Part shown: piece by piece, positions 34,793 to 45,524 of the stretch
Position numbering within the stretch: position 1 is the first letter of the stretch
Layout: every line of letters begins with the position of its first letter
Source of the DNA: Aotearoamyces nothofagi
Lineage: Eukaryota > Ascomycota > Leotiomycetes > Leotiales > Tympanidaceae
Length of the DNA stretch: 64,000 bases
Assembly: GCA_015345905.1 (NCBI GenBank)
Contig: JADDTR010000021.1
Span: forward strand, 372,001 to 436,000
Direction of reading: 5' to 3'
Position numbers and translations under genes: made by a program
The notes under the pieces: generated by a model
What the model saw: only the letters and a program-made list of their open reading frames with translations
Told to the model about the DNA's origin: nothing
Database searches by the model: none

Positions 34793-35832
34793 CTAAGCGC
34801 CTTCGTCATCTTCAAGGTGGAGAGCACCCTCATGGTTGAGCCCATAGCTCCAGAAGCCCTCGATAGAACTGGCATCTTTACGAGAGTGAGCTATCAACAG
34901 CCAGAAACCAAACACTGGTTTTGCAAGGACATCAAGAATAGCGTAGGCAACAATCTCCGAATCAACAGACAAGATGCAGCTTCCGTCACCAAGACCCCAA
35001 ACAATAGGATAAAGAGTCCAAACGACCAGAGTAAACCCTCCAATTTCAGCAAAGAACTTGGCGGTAGTTGCATTCTTAGCTTTTGCGGTGCGGCGACCGC
35101 CCACAGCAAGCTGGTAAACAATAACGAGATAAGCAAGAAAACCGATAATATAATAACCCCGTTTCTGTAAACGACTGTGTCCAAATGCAGCAAATAGCCC
35201 AGTGAGAACCATAATGACGTCGGCGACTATCGAAATGATGATGTCAGCACCGCTCAGACCGGCAAGAAATGCGAGATCGAGCAGAAGCAGCGGGGTGGTG
35301 ACACTCCAGTCGATATAACGTGCCCAGAATATTTGCCGCAAGACTACCTCCGTTGTATTCGGGGTGTGCTTGTTGCGAGTCTCCAATATAACTGTTGCGA
35401 AGGAGTTTCCATCGCCAGTGGCCAGTGCAAAGTAGGAGACCGTGGCAAGCGAGGTAACGAAGGCAGTTAGGACATAGAATAGTCGCTTTTGCTAGAAAGG
35501 AATTAGCAGAGGTGCACCACACTACAGGAAGCATGCGGCTTGTTTGGGGTACTTGCCACTGGAACTCGCCATGCCAGTGCCGCGATGGCAAGGGTGGAAA
35601 GAAGCATGATGGCAAAAACAATCCAAAGTATTACCTTGCCAGCATCACCAATTTCCTCGATTATTGGCGTGTCCGGCACGACGGATGGCTATGTGAGAAA
35701 ATGTCAGCATATAGAAGCTCGGCATTGAGGTTGTATACGGTTGAGACGTACGACCGGACCAACCGATGGCGCTGATGTAGGAACGAGCAGGCCGGTTGTA
35801 GCCATTGCGAGAGCCTGCTTGAGATCAGCCAT
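34793..35832 (-). CDS. Microbial (type I) rhodopsin, predicted light-driven proton pump
   Basis: Seven-helix retinal protein of the fungal opsin family (NOP-1, CarO, Leptosphaeria rhodopsin). Exons: 35752-35832, 35557-35688 and 34793-35491; 303 residues. Helix A reads VILWIVFAIMLLSTLAIAAL. Functional positions by bacteriorhodopsin numbering: R82 = R129, D85 = D132, T89 = T136 and D96 = D143, all within ARYIDWSVTTPLLLLDLAFL; E204 = E250; D212 = D258; retinal Schiff-base Lys216 = K262 in LDVLAKPVFGF. W182/Y185/P186/W189 are kept in VVWTLYPIVWG. Both carboxylates needed for pumping are present, unlike NOP-1-type sensors that lack the D96 carboxylate partner. The second intron seems to use a GC donor (GTG|GCAAGT); a GT donor three bases earlier would drop one Val. 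The carotenoid genes that flank carO in Fusarium are not here. Confidence 0.93.
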
Positions 35833-36310
35833 GTTGTCAGTTATGGCTACTGTAGTAAGTATTTCTAGAGGGTTGGCAGCTAGTATAGAGAGCTTGATGA
35901 TTAATGGGAGCTTTGCTGCTCTGCTGTCATGTCTAGGTTGAGAGGAAGAGAGAAGAGCAGAGATGGAGAGAAACAGTGGGAGATGCCAAGGGCAAAGGCC
36001 AGGCAGAGAAGAATGCTACGTAAGAGAAGGAAGGGTGCAGCGTCCGGTCCTCGGAACGAGCTGTTCACAGACAGAACGGTGTGGCAAGGAAGGCAACAGC
36101 GGTAGGCAGCTCCAAGGTTCAAGGCTTGCTCCGTAAGGTACCTGCCGGGCCAGCCAATTACTTGTTACCTACCTATAGAAGGCGCATACGTATCTGACGC
36201 TTCCAGCTACGAATGCCTCAGGCACATGACATCATCTCAAGTTCATAGCGAGGTGGGTAAGGAGGGAGAGATACGAGAAGGCCGGGAAGATGTGTGGTCC
36301 AGCAGTGGTG

Positions 36311-36368
36311 GTCAGGCGTGTCAGGTGTTGAGTGTCAGGTGTCAGGTGTCGGGTGCCGGGTGTCGAGG
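36311..36368. repeat. 7-bp minisatellite GTCAGGT / GTCGGGT
   Basis: A tandem run of five 7-bp units at 36334-36368 (GTCAGGT twice, then GTCGGGT, GCCGGGT, GTCGAGG), preceded by looser copies from 36311. Confidence 0.8.
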
Positions 36369-36861
36369 TACGACGTACCTTACGATGCTATACGTACGGG
36401 TACGTCACAACTTGGAGCCACGCCATTGTGCTTGCTTCACTGGGGCACGAGTAGGTTACCTACCCTTTAGATACTTGCTTCCCCAAGGTGGCTCACAAGT
36501 ACAGCATCCCAGACATGGCGGTTGCATGGACGAACTACTTTGTTGTACCCCATCTCATTCTCTACGTATGGTCGATTCGAGGCTCAAGGAATGAGTACCC
36601 TAGTATTCGGCCAAATAAGCCTGTTTTGGGACTGGGGATTTACAGCCACTGGCATTTCTTCAGTCCCCTGATTCCTTCTCTCTATATAAACGAAGGTGGG
36701 AGGACTTGGCCTGAGCTCTGTTGCCGTTGATGTGGCCCGACACTGCAGTAAAGCAAGTACAGGAACAGTACAACGCGTCCCTAGATGGAGGCATATGGTG
36801 GAATATCCATCAAGGTGTCCGGCAGCCATCGAAAGAAGCGGGCCAGACAGGGCGGGCCCGC

Positions 36862-36910
36862 CGGGGTGCCGGGGTCCGGAGTGCCGGGGTTCCGGAGTGC
36901 GGGAGTGTGG
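36862..36910. repeat. GC-rich imperfect repeat (GGGGTCCGGAGTGCC-like)
   Basis: Imperfect direct copies of a CCGGGGT / CCGGAGTGC word, about 15 bp apart. Confidence 0.6.
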
Positions 36911-37713
36911 GATGTATCTTCCGAACGTCTGTCCAGTCCAATGACGGTATAACATCTATACTCCCGGAGTATACGCGGCGTATAGAAGGCCCCAAGGGCA
37001 AATGGCTGCCATTTGGTTGCCCTAAGGATTGTAGGAAATATTAAGCAGCAGAATACTAGAAACATGTCACCTACCGGCCTTCCTGCCACCACTCACCACT
37101 CTCCCTACACACTGCTGTCAAAGTCGGTACATCAAAGACGTCGTAGGGTATTCCGTACATTACAGAAGTGTAAGAAGGAGAAGGCAATAGCCAGTAAGCT
37201 AGAAAACACTGCAATTCGATTAGCATTAATGAACCAACCGCTTTGATTTTGCTCCTTTTGCTGGGTTGATTCTCATTCGGTCTTACTCTGTGCCTTGTAG
37301 GCTCTTTTTGTTTCGTCTTTTGAGAGGAGGAAGGTAGATCATGGCGGGAATTGTAACTTTGCCATCGAGGCATCGAGCATCGCCATTGTCATCCATCATC
37401 CATCGTAGTCGCTATCGTCACCGGTCTCACGTCCGGGGCATCGCTTAATCAATTGGGTTGTATTGTACAGTACTTTGCACTGGTCGCGCTGGAGTCTGCG
37501 TTTTTTAAAGTAATTCAGGGAACAGGAATGCATCCCGAATCCATCCAGAAACCCAGGACAAAATCATATAATACAAATAACTGCCCAGTGACTCTAGTCT
37601 CCATTGCTGAAAACAAATCTTGGGCCATGCAAATCCAGTCCGTCATTAACATTGCACATAATAATCAATGCCTTTCTACCCAAATTGCCCCTATGCGTTT
37701 AACCGTACCCGGA

Positions 37714-38916
37714 TCAATTATTACCACCTTCTTGCTTCTGTAAGAGGGGCGTCAGTGCTTCCAGCGCCCGAGCTGAACCTTCCGCAGACAGAATTACTGC
37801 TCCGGCACGTGCAGTCGATAGATACGAGAGTTCCGACGCGTGTGATCCCACCAGTCCCATCTCCTCAACGAGTTTGCCAGCTACACCGCACACAATGCCT
37901 GTTGATTCCAGCGGCAGGTTGCTGAGGTTTAGGAAGATAGGTACCAAGTCACCCTCTGTATCTCCTGCAATTGACTCTCCGAACAATGGAAGAAATGACT
38001 TGTCAACCAGGAGTGACGGTGCATCCTCCTTTGACAGCGTGACAGAAAGAAAACGTGGTTGTATCGTCAGTGCTGAGATGAGACCCATGTATAATTGCGA
38101 GTCAATGCAATCTAACCAGTGGGGATGAGATGCCTTGCCATTGCCATTGGTTTGCGAACGTGAGTATTCGTCGCTTGTAGTGATCTCCTTTCCTGAGCAT
38201 TGTATAAGATGAAGGCCAGGCTCGATGAATGGCACAACGTTTCTTTTCCTCAACTGGTTAAACGTACGGGCTTGTAATTCGGCTACGTTTGATGGAGGTG
38301 GGGTTGATGGAGGATCAGAGCTTGAGCTTGCTCCCCTCGAGTGGGATATTGGAGTTGGAGCTACATAAGCCGAGTCGCTTTCAGAGAATGCAAATCCTCT
38401 AGCTATGAGTGCTCTGATGACTGTCTGGTGGTCTTTAGTTGGTACAAGGATGAAGTCGGTATAGTAGGTTGTTATAAAGAAGATAGAAATACCGGCCATC
38501 GCGAGTGGTGCCGTCAAATCCATGACTCTTTGTCCAGCCTCCATGCCGGCACTACTGACTGAGAATACCATATAGGAATCCTTAGATATTGAGACCTGCT
38601 TCTGCGCTTCCTTGGAAAGTTGGTTGATAACTGGCCTAAAGATGCTTTGCGCCCACTCTATGTTGCAAACGACAGAACACTCTATTGGTGTTACGCTAAT
38701 ATTGAGAAAGCCATGCTTGTCGTTAACGGAGAGTCCTTCGAGATGATCCTGCAAGCTCTCGGGAGACCGGGACCTAGTAGCACAATGAGGTAGAAGTACT
38801 TGAATGATTGGTTGGAGTAAGCTGGAGTATAGGGACAGAGGTATGTGGATTAGGCTGAAGTGGCCTTCCTGTTGTAGGGCGTTAGTTTCATTCGACTTGA
38901 GATGATGCATAATCAT
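37714..38916 (-). CDS. ACT-domain protein resembling CASTOR/GATSL
   Basis: Single exon of 400 residues with the ATG at 38916 (another at 38910); the frame is open slightly further up but without an ATG. The central part, SYMVFSVSSAG followed by LAMAGISIFFITTYYTDFIL and VPTKDHQTVIRALIARGFAF, fits the ACT fold found in the CASTOR arginine-sensor family. The C-terminal part repeats the theme (GIVCGVAGKLVEEMGL, SELSYLSTARAGAVILSAEG, ALEALTPLL), so it probably has two ACT pairs like CASTOR1. A Ser/Pro-rich linker (about 205-225) separates the halves. In animals CASTOR binds arginine and controls GATOR2/mTORC1; whether the fungal proteins do the same is unknown to me. Family assignment is moderately sure, function is inference. 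Confidence 0.75.
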   Translation of the reverse strand: MIMHHLKSNETNALQQEGHFSLIHIPLSLYSSLLQPIIQVLLPHCATRSRSPESLQDHLEGLSVNDKHGFLNISVTPIECSVVCNIEWAQSIFRPVINQLSKEAQKQVSISKDSYMVFSVSSAGMEAGQRVMDLTAPLAMAGISIFFITTYYTDFILVPTKDHQTVIRALIARGFAFSESDSAYVAPTPISHSRGASSSSDPPSTPPPSNVAELQARTFNQLRKRNVVPFIEPGLHLIQCSGKEITTSDEYSRSQTNGNGKASHPHWLDCIDSQLYMGLISALTIQPRFLSVTLSKEDAPSLLVDKSFLPLFGESIAGDTEGDLVPIFLNLSNLPLESTGIVCGVAGKLVEEMGLVGSHASELSYLSTARAGAVILSAEGSARALEALTPLLQKQEGGNN

Positions 38917-39935
38917 AGCATCCACGTAGCAAGCAGTTTAGGTGCCGGGCCATATCTGTCCATTCTCAATAGGACAGAAGAGGCAGGCAGATACAAAGCA
39001 CAAGCATGATGGCAGTCGCTTTCCACGGATATGCAATGCAAAGACATGGCCAAATTTTCCAAAGTTCGATCTCAGGTCAAAGCTCAGGTTAAAATGGCCG
39101 GAAATTCTAGCTGATGAGTCTATGGCGGAATATTTCGACTTACGATAAAAGATATTTGGGCGTTCATTGTAGATTCGTCGTTTCGTGTCCCTATCGGCGA
39201 GTCACAGCAGGGTGAGAGGTGGAAACGAAGACTTCTGCTTGATGCCCGGTATTGTAAATTATCTCCTATATAGAGCTTTCCGAAGGACGAAACGCAAGTC
39301 CACGGCAATGCTAAAATGGACAGCTGAAATAGGGCAGCAGCGATTTTTCAACTCCGGATGTCGACATCAACCTCAAGTTCGACAAGCTCGGTCCTTTCCT
39401 GTGGTTGGCGCCGATACTTTCATACCATCTCCGTCGTGCACGACCCTAGATCTCGTGACGGATAAATAAAGTTCAGAGCTTGTTTCTGAATGCAGAAGTT
39501 TCTTTGCTCCGCGCGAACTTGGGCAGGTTTGCAGCTCCGCACGCGATTCGCTCCAAATTCGAGGGACAGGCAAGTTCTTATTCCTTGGCTTTCGAGATGG
39601 ATACCTTAGGTACCGTGCCGAGGTGGTTGGATAGCAGGAGCCACTACCCACAAGGAGCGTAGCGCCAGGAAGGTGGAGAGAGGCACGGCAGGATAAGGCA
39701 CGACTATCTGAGGAGCTAGCCCGAAAGCAAGAAGGAGTGCAGGAGGCAGGATGGCCGGCTGTGGGCGTAGCTGGTTTGGGGCAAGACGGGCAGCCGGTGA
39801 CAGGTGTGCGGATAGGCGGGTGGGTGGCTGCTGTGGCCGGCGTGGGGAGGGGAGGGGAGGGGGAGTGGTTTAATGTTTAGTAGCTCTGGATGGTGGGGTA
39901 GCCAGAAAGCAGAGCGTGCACCGGCGACCGGGGCG

Positions 39936-39951
39936 GCAGACGCAGACGCAG

Positions 39952-39981
<30 letters not shown>
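39936..39981. repeat. Hexanucleotide tandem repeat (GCAGAC)n
   Basis: About 7.5 units of GCAGAC with one short interruption (GCAG-GCAGAC). Confidence 0.92.
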
Positions 39982-39982
<1 letters not shown>

Positions 39983-39994
39983 GCGATCATGCTG

Positions 39995-40025
39995 GGCACG
40001 GCGGCACGGTGGCACGGTGGCAAGG
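39995..40025. repeat. 9-bp tandem repeat GGCACGGTG
   Basis: Units GGCACGGCG, GGCACGGTG twice, then GGCAAGGTG, directly after the hexanucleotide array. Confidence 0.8.
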
Positions 40026-42098
40026 TGCGCACTGCCGGGAGGGAGGGAGACGAGGCAGCCCTGAGCAGGCCCGGCAGCCGCGATAGCAGCGGGATAACAA
40101 GACGAGAACCGCAATATGAAGATTCATACAAGTGCACATCGAGACACGGCGAGGCTGGTCGGCACTGTGGTACAGCGCTACAGGATCTATGACGCTGTGG
40201 TACCGTATCGTGCGAATCTAGAGCCCAGGTAGGCCGGGCAGATAGATAGGCACGATAGGTACAGTACGGACTACGGTACAGTACTGTGCCCTCGCACGCA
40301 GGGGTCTCCCTGGCCGTGCGAGTTAGGCGCTTGCTCGAGCACAGTCTGGAGCACTTAGGTAGGTACCCTTAGGGACACTACCTCCGTGCAACACGCTGTG
40401 CCTTATCTACAGTGTCGTGTCGTGTCGTGCTACCGGTGATAAGGAGGGCTCGACACGCCCAACTCAGGTAGCAGCGGGCAAGTACTCTACTCTACTGGCA
40501 ACAACGGCGCAAAGAATAAGCCCGCGGTGGATCGTCGAGCCCCTCCGAGCGGCACTATTATTTCCTACTACGAAGCCCTGGCAGATTAGAATTGCCCAGG
40601 TAGAATAGTCACAGGTACTGTACCGTGCGAGGGTACGGTATATGTATAATACCCATTACAGCCATTATTGCCGCCGGATTGCATGTGTACGAAGTGCCCT
40701 GCGAGTACGGATATGACTCTAGATCCGCACAAAATCCCGTTCCCTGCCTCTGAGCGTGCTTCCTGTAGCCTCAGTTTGCTGCCACAGTATCAGCGGGTAA
40801 CCCTCCTCCGTGGCCTATACAGGGCACCTCAAGGTATAGTGCAGCATGGTCATGTAACTGTGAGATGCTCGTGCTCGTGGCGTGGAGCTCTTTTCCTTGA
40901 CACCAGTAGTCGTCCTAAGACCTTCCTGCGTAAGGTAGGTAGGCAGTGGCATAATGAATACCTGAAGCCATGCCATGTGTGCATGCACATGTAATCTCTG
41001 TCCCTCCGGGGTCCGGGCCCAGTACCGCTTAGTCACGGCTAGCCACGCAAACTCCTTATCAGCTCTTACTGTCATATTGTCATATGTCATACTACTTACT
41101 GTATGTATGGACAGTAGACAAACAGCACTCGGCCTGTATTCTTGCGTCATTGGGCATGAACTCTCAAGACTGTGTATGTCCATACAGTACTGGACTGGAC
41201 ATATCAAGGAGACCGCTATAGGCCACGAGCATAGTGCCTTATCGTTGCAGGTCGGGTCGTCTAGAAGTGAGGCAGGCAAGGTACCTAGACAGCACTGTAC
41301 TCGTAACATGCGGAGTAGAGCAGAGATGCTCTGCTTCCTGGGATTATCCCGATTTTCAGGCACGAATAAGAGGGCAATTGCATCATGTTCCGTATGTCGT
41401 GCATGTGCAGATGCAGATGCAGCCAAAGTCTGCTATGGACAGGGACATGCTCAGTAATGCTCTTATGGCCCACACGCTGAATCGCACGTTGAGACTGCAT
41501 TACTCTGCCCTCTATGTTCTGTACTGTATGTACTGTACAGTATGTGCACGCAGGGCTAATTGCGAATCGTCGCAGGGCAAAAGAAAGATCGCATTGGAGG
41601 TACCTGAGGTGTTTCCGTACAATACAATACATGTGGTGGGTGGTATTACTCGTTGGTGCTGGCGGCGAGGGTGCGGGGTGTCCACCGGGGAACGATACAA
41701 TGAGATCCAGTAAGTACCCTATACCTTAGCAAATGGCACTGCACTGCCAACATGTGTGTCTGTGACTTTGTTCCGGTGTCAGCGCTTATGGTCAAAACGC
41801 ACTTATGCAGTAGGTCTTCCCTAGGTATGCTTGATTACGACAGCTCACTTCCGCGCCAGGCGAATAAAATGACCGCTTACAATCGGTTACACCGAGCACC
41901 AATCTTGGACATATCACTCAACTGCCTGAGCAAAGAGGCGAAGATGCAATTTTCTCCACGTAATATAAGTTCTACGTATGCAGACAGCTATACCAGCAGT
42001 GCCTGATAATCGCCTATTTCATTGCACTTTGCGAACTCCTTCAATTCCAAACGAACGAGGCTCAAGTAATGGCCAGCAGAGTCGCTGATTTCTCCTTG

Positions 42099-43916
42099 CT
42101 ACCGTGACCAGCCTCCTCTGAAGTTTCCCCTACTTCCTGGATACCCATTGTAGCCTGATCCTCTACCTTGATACTGTTGATATGCATCTGCTCTACCACG
42201 TTCCCAATTTGAAAAGCTGCCCCTTCCATTACTTTGTGGCTGAGGTGGACCGGACCATGCTGGCTGTTGTCTATATCCCGGTTGTTGTGGCGGTCCTGGA
42301 GGTGGCGGTGGTGGAGGCCACGCCCCGCCTTGCTGAGGTTGTATCTGCACTTGTTGCCAAGGAGGGATGTCCGACATGCCAGGGCCAAATGGTTGACTCG
42401 TTGATGCTGAAAAATATTGTAGGGGGGGTGGCAGCGGTATTTGAGGCATCTGATGATTTCTTTGGTCTAAGCTCGGTACATTAGGCTCAACAGACCTGGA
42501 TTTGTCTGGGTAGGCATTGTGTGAGCCATCTGCGACGTCTTGTTCGTCTCGAACATCATGACTGCCTCGTCTCGGATATCTCGGTCTGAAATCACCTTCT
42601 GGCAACGGCGAATGCGAGTTCCGGTCTTGAAGGATTGCGTTATTCTTCTCTCTTGAACGCGACCTTGATGGGCTGTATGATCGTCCTCCGCTGTTGTTTC
42701 GACTCTGACTTCTGCTTCTGTTTGTATTATCTTCGGATTGACTGTATCGTCGCCTTTTCAGACTACGACTATTTCGACTTGAACTTCGGCTTTGGCTACG
42801 ATCACGATCGCGTCCGCCAGGTGTGTTGACCCCTACAGATCCACTGCCATCTTGGCCTTTTCGACGCCTCTTCATTTTCTCGCAGAAAACCTTCGACCAC
42901 CCATAATAACCGTCACTAGCCAGTATCTCTCCAGTTATTTTGTCCCGTAAGATTGACTCGCCAAGTTCGCCGATATCCCATGAAACGGCGTCATATTGAT
43001 CCTCAATATTAGTTACTCCATATATTTTATCGACATCCTGCAGAAAGTCCTTCACCGCTATAGCGAGATCCTCGTCGGCTGGTCCAGCAACAAATTGGAG
43101 AGGTTTCACCTGGGCAGGATTGATAGGCCGTGTCGAATTCGGTATAATATGAGGCATAAGATTCCCGGCAGGCAAGTCGTACCATGGAGTGCTCTGATCT
43201 CCATGCATGGCTGGCATCACGAAGGGTATAGTTTTAGGGGCTTTGGCTCCAGGGTTTGTATTCATACCTCGATCACCATATTCTATTGTCTGTACCAAGC
43301 CTTTTGCCTCAGTTGCATTCCGGACTGTCTCGCGGAGCTTATCGATGTATTCGCCTGAATAGTAATGTTCATCTTCCCAGATATCTAGCAGGTCCTGTAT
43401 CTTCTGTATATGCCTGGGACTGTTTTTGAATGACGCGGCATTGCTTAAGAGATCAACCAGAACCGGTTGCACCTTGCTCGCAATCGATAGATCATTGCTA
43501 TTCACCTTAGCATGATGGAGTAGATCGTTGACCAGATACAGTATATGAAGACACTTTCTCCTCGCTGAAGTTTCTTGTCTTGTTGCTGTTGCTTCAGACT
43601 CCGTGGTCCTAACAAAAGACGTCGAGAGAGCTACCAAATATTTGCCAAGAGCGCCGACCCTCGCCGTTGATGGAATAATGTTACTTAGGATCCATCGTTT
43701 ACAATTCTATCATCATTGACCTTTTAGCCATCGTCTTGACATATCCAGAATAGTGTATGATCAAACCTGGACGTTCGTCCGCGAACACTCCGTAGAGACT
43801 GCAATCAGCAGAGAATGGAAATGTGCTATTTCATCGCGAGAAATGGATTTTGGATCCGGTCGCAGTAATCCGGCCGAGAATGAAGCCTTAGCAATGGCTA
43901 GCTGATGCGAAGACAT
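42099..43916 (-). CDS. CHERP-like protein with CID domain and RS/Pro-rich tail
   Basis: Likely RNA-processing factor. Exons are 43767-43916 and 42099-43706; 585 residues. The N-terminal 130 residues form a CID (RNA polymerase II CTD-interacting) domain: LAIAKASFSAGLLRPDPKSI, then after the splice NCKRWILSNIIPSTARVGAL, KCLHILYLVNDLLHHAKVNS and IWEDEHYYSGEYIDKLR. The middle has PWYDLPAGNLMPHIIP and YYGWSKVFCEKMKRRRK, which parallel the PAG and KMRARRR segments of metazoan CHERP, a U2 snRNP-associated protein. Then an Arg/Ser-rich tract (about 305-365) and a Pro/Gln/Gly-rich C-terminus with PPPPPPPGPPQQPGY, ending in RGNFRGGWSR. The SURP and G-patch domains of animal CHERP are not seen. CID assignment is strong, orthology to CHERP moderate. 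Confidence 0.83.
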
Positions 43917-44438
43917 TGGGACTGGGCTGCTCTCTGATTACCTTGCAAGGCGTATGTGATCGGCTTTTGTGTAAGTAGTAATCATGATTGTGAGTGACGC
44001 GAAGTTATTTGCGCCATGCGCCTCGCCTCAGCCTTGCGCGGCTCAATCAAGGAAAAGAAGTCGCCTGTCGAAAAGTACATAAAGCTCCATATGTTAAGTC
44101 TAAGGAATACCACAGGTCGAATCCAACTCTATTTTACATTCAGCTCTTTAAAATAGTAAAAGGCATTAATTATTGCTAGCTATTGTCATTACAATATTTC
44201 GAGTTCAGTCAGGTAGGACATCGAATTCTTATGTATCGAGTAGCTTCATATAAGATAGATGATCTCATAATATCCTCGGGCTAGGGATTAGTTCAATACC
44301 ATGAGCTGAGTTACAAAATGCATTTAATGGGAGAATTACGTTTCACATACGCGCTAAATCCCTACATCATCCTTCATACTCGTATCATACCAAACAGTAT
44401 ATATCCTGTCTTCCAAGCATAGCATCTCAATAAGATCC
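43917..44438. other. Intergenic region
   Basis: About 520 bp upstream of the CHERP-like start and downstream of the DUF4748 gene. No gene recognised. Confidence 0.45.
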
Positions 44439-44856
44439 TTAACTGAATCTGTCTCCCTTTTTGGCTCTGTATGGCTCGCTAGCCTCATATTTACTCTTTT
44501 CCCTTATCCTCTGACCTTCGCTTTCAGGGGCATGTCTCGTCGGAGCAGGATCCAAACTTGCTTCTTGACTGGGAGATCCTGAATTATCACTCCGAGGTGG
44601 TCCTCCATTCGGCGTAATAGTCGAGACGCCAATGCTTGAGACTACCGCAGGATCTTTAGAGGCCTGACTGGCGTACTCGAGCGACTGGGCCAGTCTTCTT
44701 TGCTTCTGCGCTGCGTCATATCGCTCTTGTCTGTCGGCATTGATGGAACGTTTTGCAAATGCATATGCTGTACCGCCAGCTACCGTATACTATTAGCATA
44801 TTATCATGTTTCCTAGTGTTTTCAAAGGTATACATACCGAGACACAATGATCCCAT
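44439..44856 (-). CDS. Small DUF4748-type protein, probably mitochondrial membrane
   Basis: Small gene missed by simple ORF calling because its first exon is short. Exons are 44838-44856 and 44439-44779, with a 58-nt intron, giving 119 residues. The N-terminus MGSLCLAGGTAYAFAKRSIN forms a short hydrophobic segment followed by charged, helical NADRQERYDAAQKQRRLAQS. The C-terminal half is Ser/Pro-rich and ends KYEASEPYRAKKGDRFS. This architecture matches the fungal DUF4748 family, whose role is unknown to me. A further upstream exon is possible: ATG TCT GAA G at 44948 can splice in phase to GA ATG GGA, extending the N-terminus to MSEGMGSL. That would need the weak donor GTTAAA. Confidence 0.68.
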
Positions 44857-45524
44857 TCCTATCCTAAAGTGTAATTCCGTTAGAGCCGGCACACGTCAGA
44901 CACCGTGAGAATGGAAGACTATACCAGAAAGATTTAACCTTCAGACATATTAGCAACAGCGCAGAGCATAAGTAAACAGGGGACTTGCTGTGTTCATTGT
45001 AATTGATATCTTGGAATCAAATAGACTTTAGATGGGTAGTTAAAATTATTGGGATTATCGAACGACTAATCGTCATGTTTGTCTCTTTAGCTTGGGGAAG
45101 CTAAGATTCAACACTAATTGCACACCCCGGTACGCCACGACCCTCTTGAATGTCTGAACCCCAGGCGTTGCATCCCGCAAATACATAACAGAATACAGCA
45201 CACCAATTCACCATAAGAAAACCGACAACCTGAGGGACTAGTTTTACTCCGTTTGTCAATGACAAAATAAGTTATAATACGAGACACGTATTGTTGTTAC
45301 AAATATCGACCCACTATTGTTGAAGGGACTCGCGGCAGGTACATCGTCGAGGAACCCCAATCCAAGGTGGAAACGTCATGAGAGGATGGTTTTCCAGCAG
45401 CGCATGATAGTTTCCTTTGAACCCTCATCTATAGCAGATTTATGAGCATGTCGAGGGCTCTTAAAGCTCTACGACCTTTCGTTTCTTGTTATGGTGAGAC
45501 CGATAACACATACGAACCGCAACC
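44857..45524. other. Divergent intergenic region
   Basis: About 670 bp between the DUF4748 gene and the 5-phosphatase gene; holds both promoters and possibly a first exon of the small gene near 44940. Confidence 0.45.

Larger units (their letters stand above)
35833..37713. other. Intergenic region with minisatellites
   Basis: About 1.9 kb upstream of the rhodopsin gene and downstream of the ACT-domain gene. It contains a 7-bp repeat at 36311-36368, a GC-rich repeat at 36862-36910 and TAGGTACCT-type words around 36130-36175 and 36450. No gene recognised. Confidence 0.5.
38917..42098. other. 3.2-kb repeat-rich intergenic region without a recognisable gene
   Basis: Between the ACT-protein start and the CHERP-like stop. 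It has a (GCAGAC)n array at 39936-39981, a GGCACGGTG repeat at about 39995-40025 and many TACAGTAC, GTACTGTAC and TAGGTAGGTACC words (40230-40400, 40610-40640, 41516-41545). Open frames of up to about 200 codons lack family features, so I treat it as non-coding or as promoter and UTR. Confidence 0.5.

Noticed and set aside
40815-41426. 203-codon minus-strand open frame in the 3.2-kb gap
   Set aside because: No recognisable domain, overlaps another frame on the opposite strand, and lies among TACAGTAC-type repeats.
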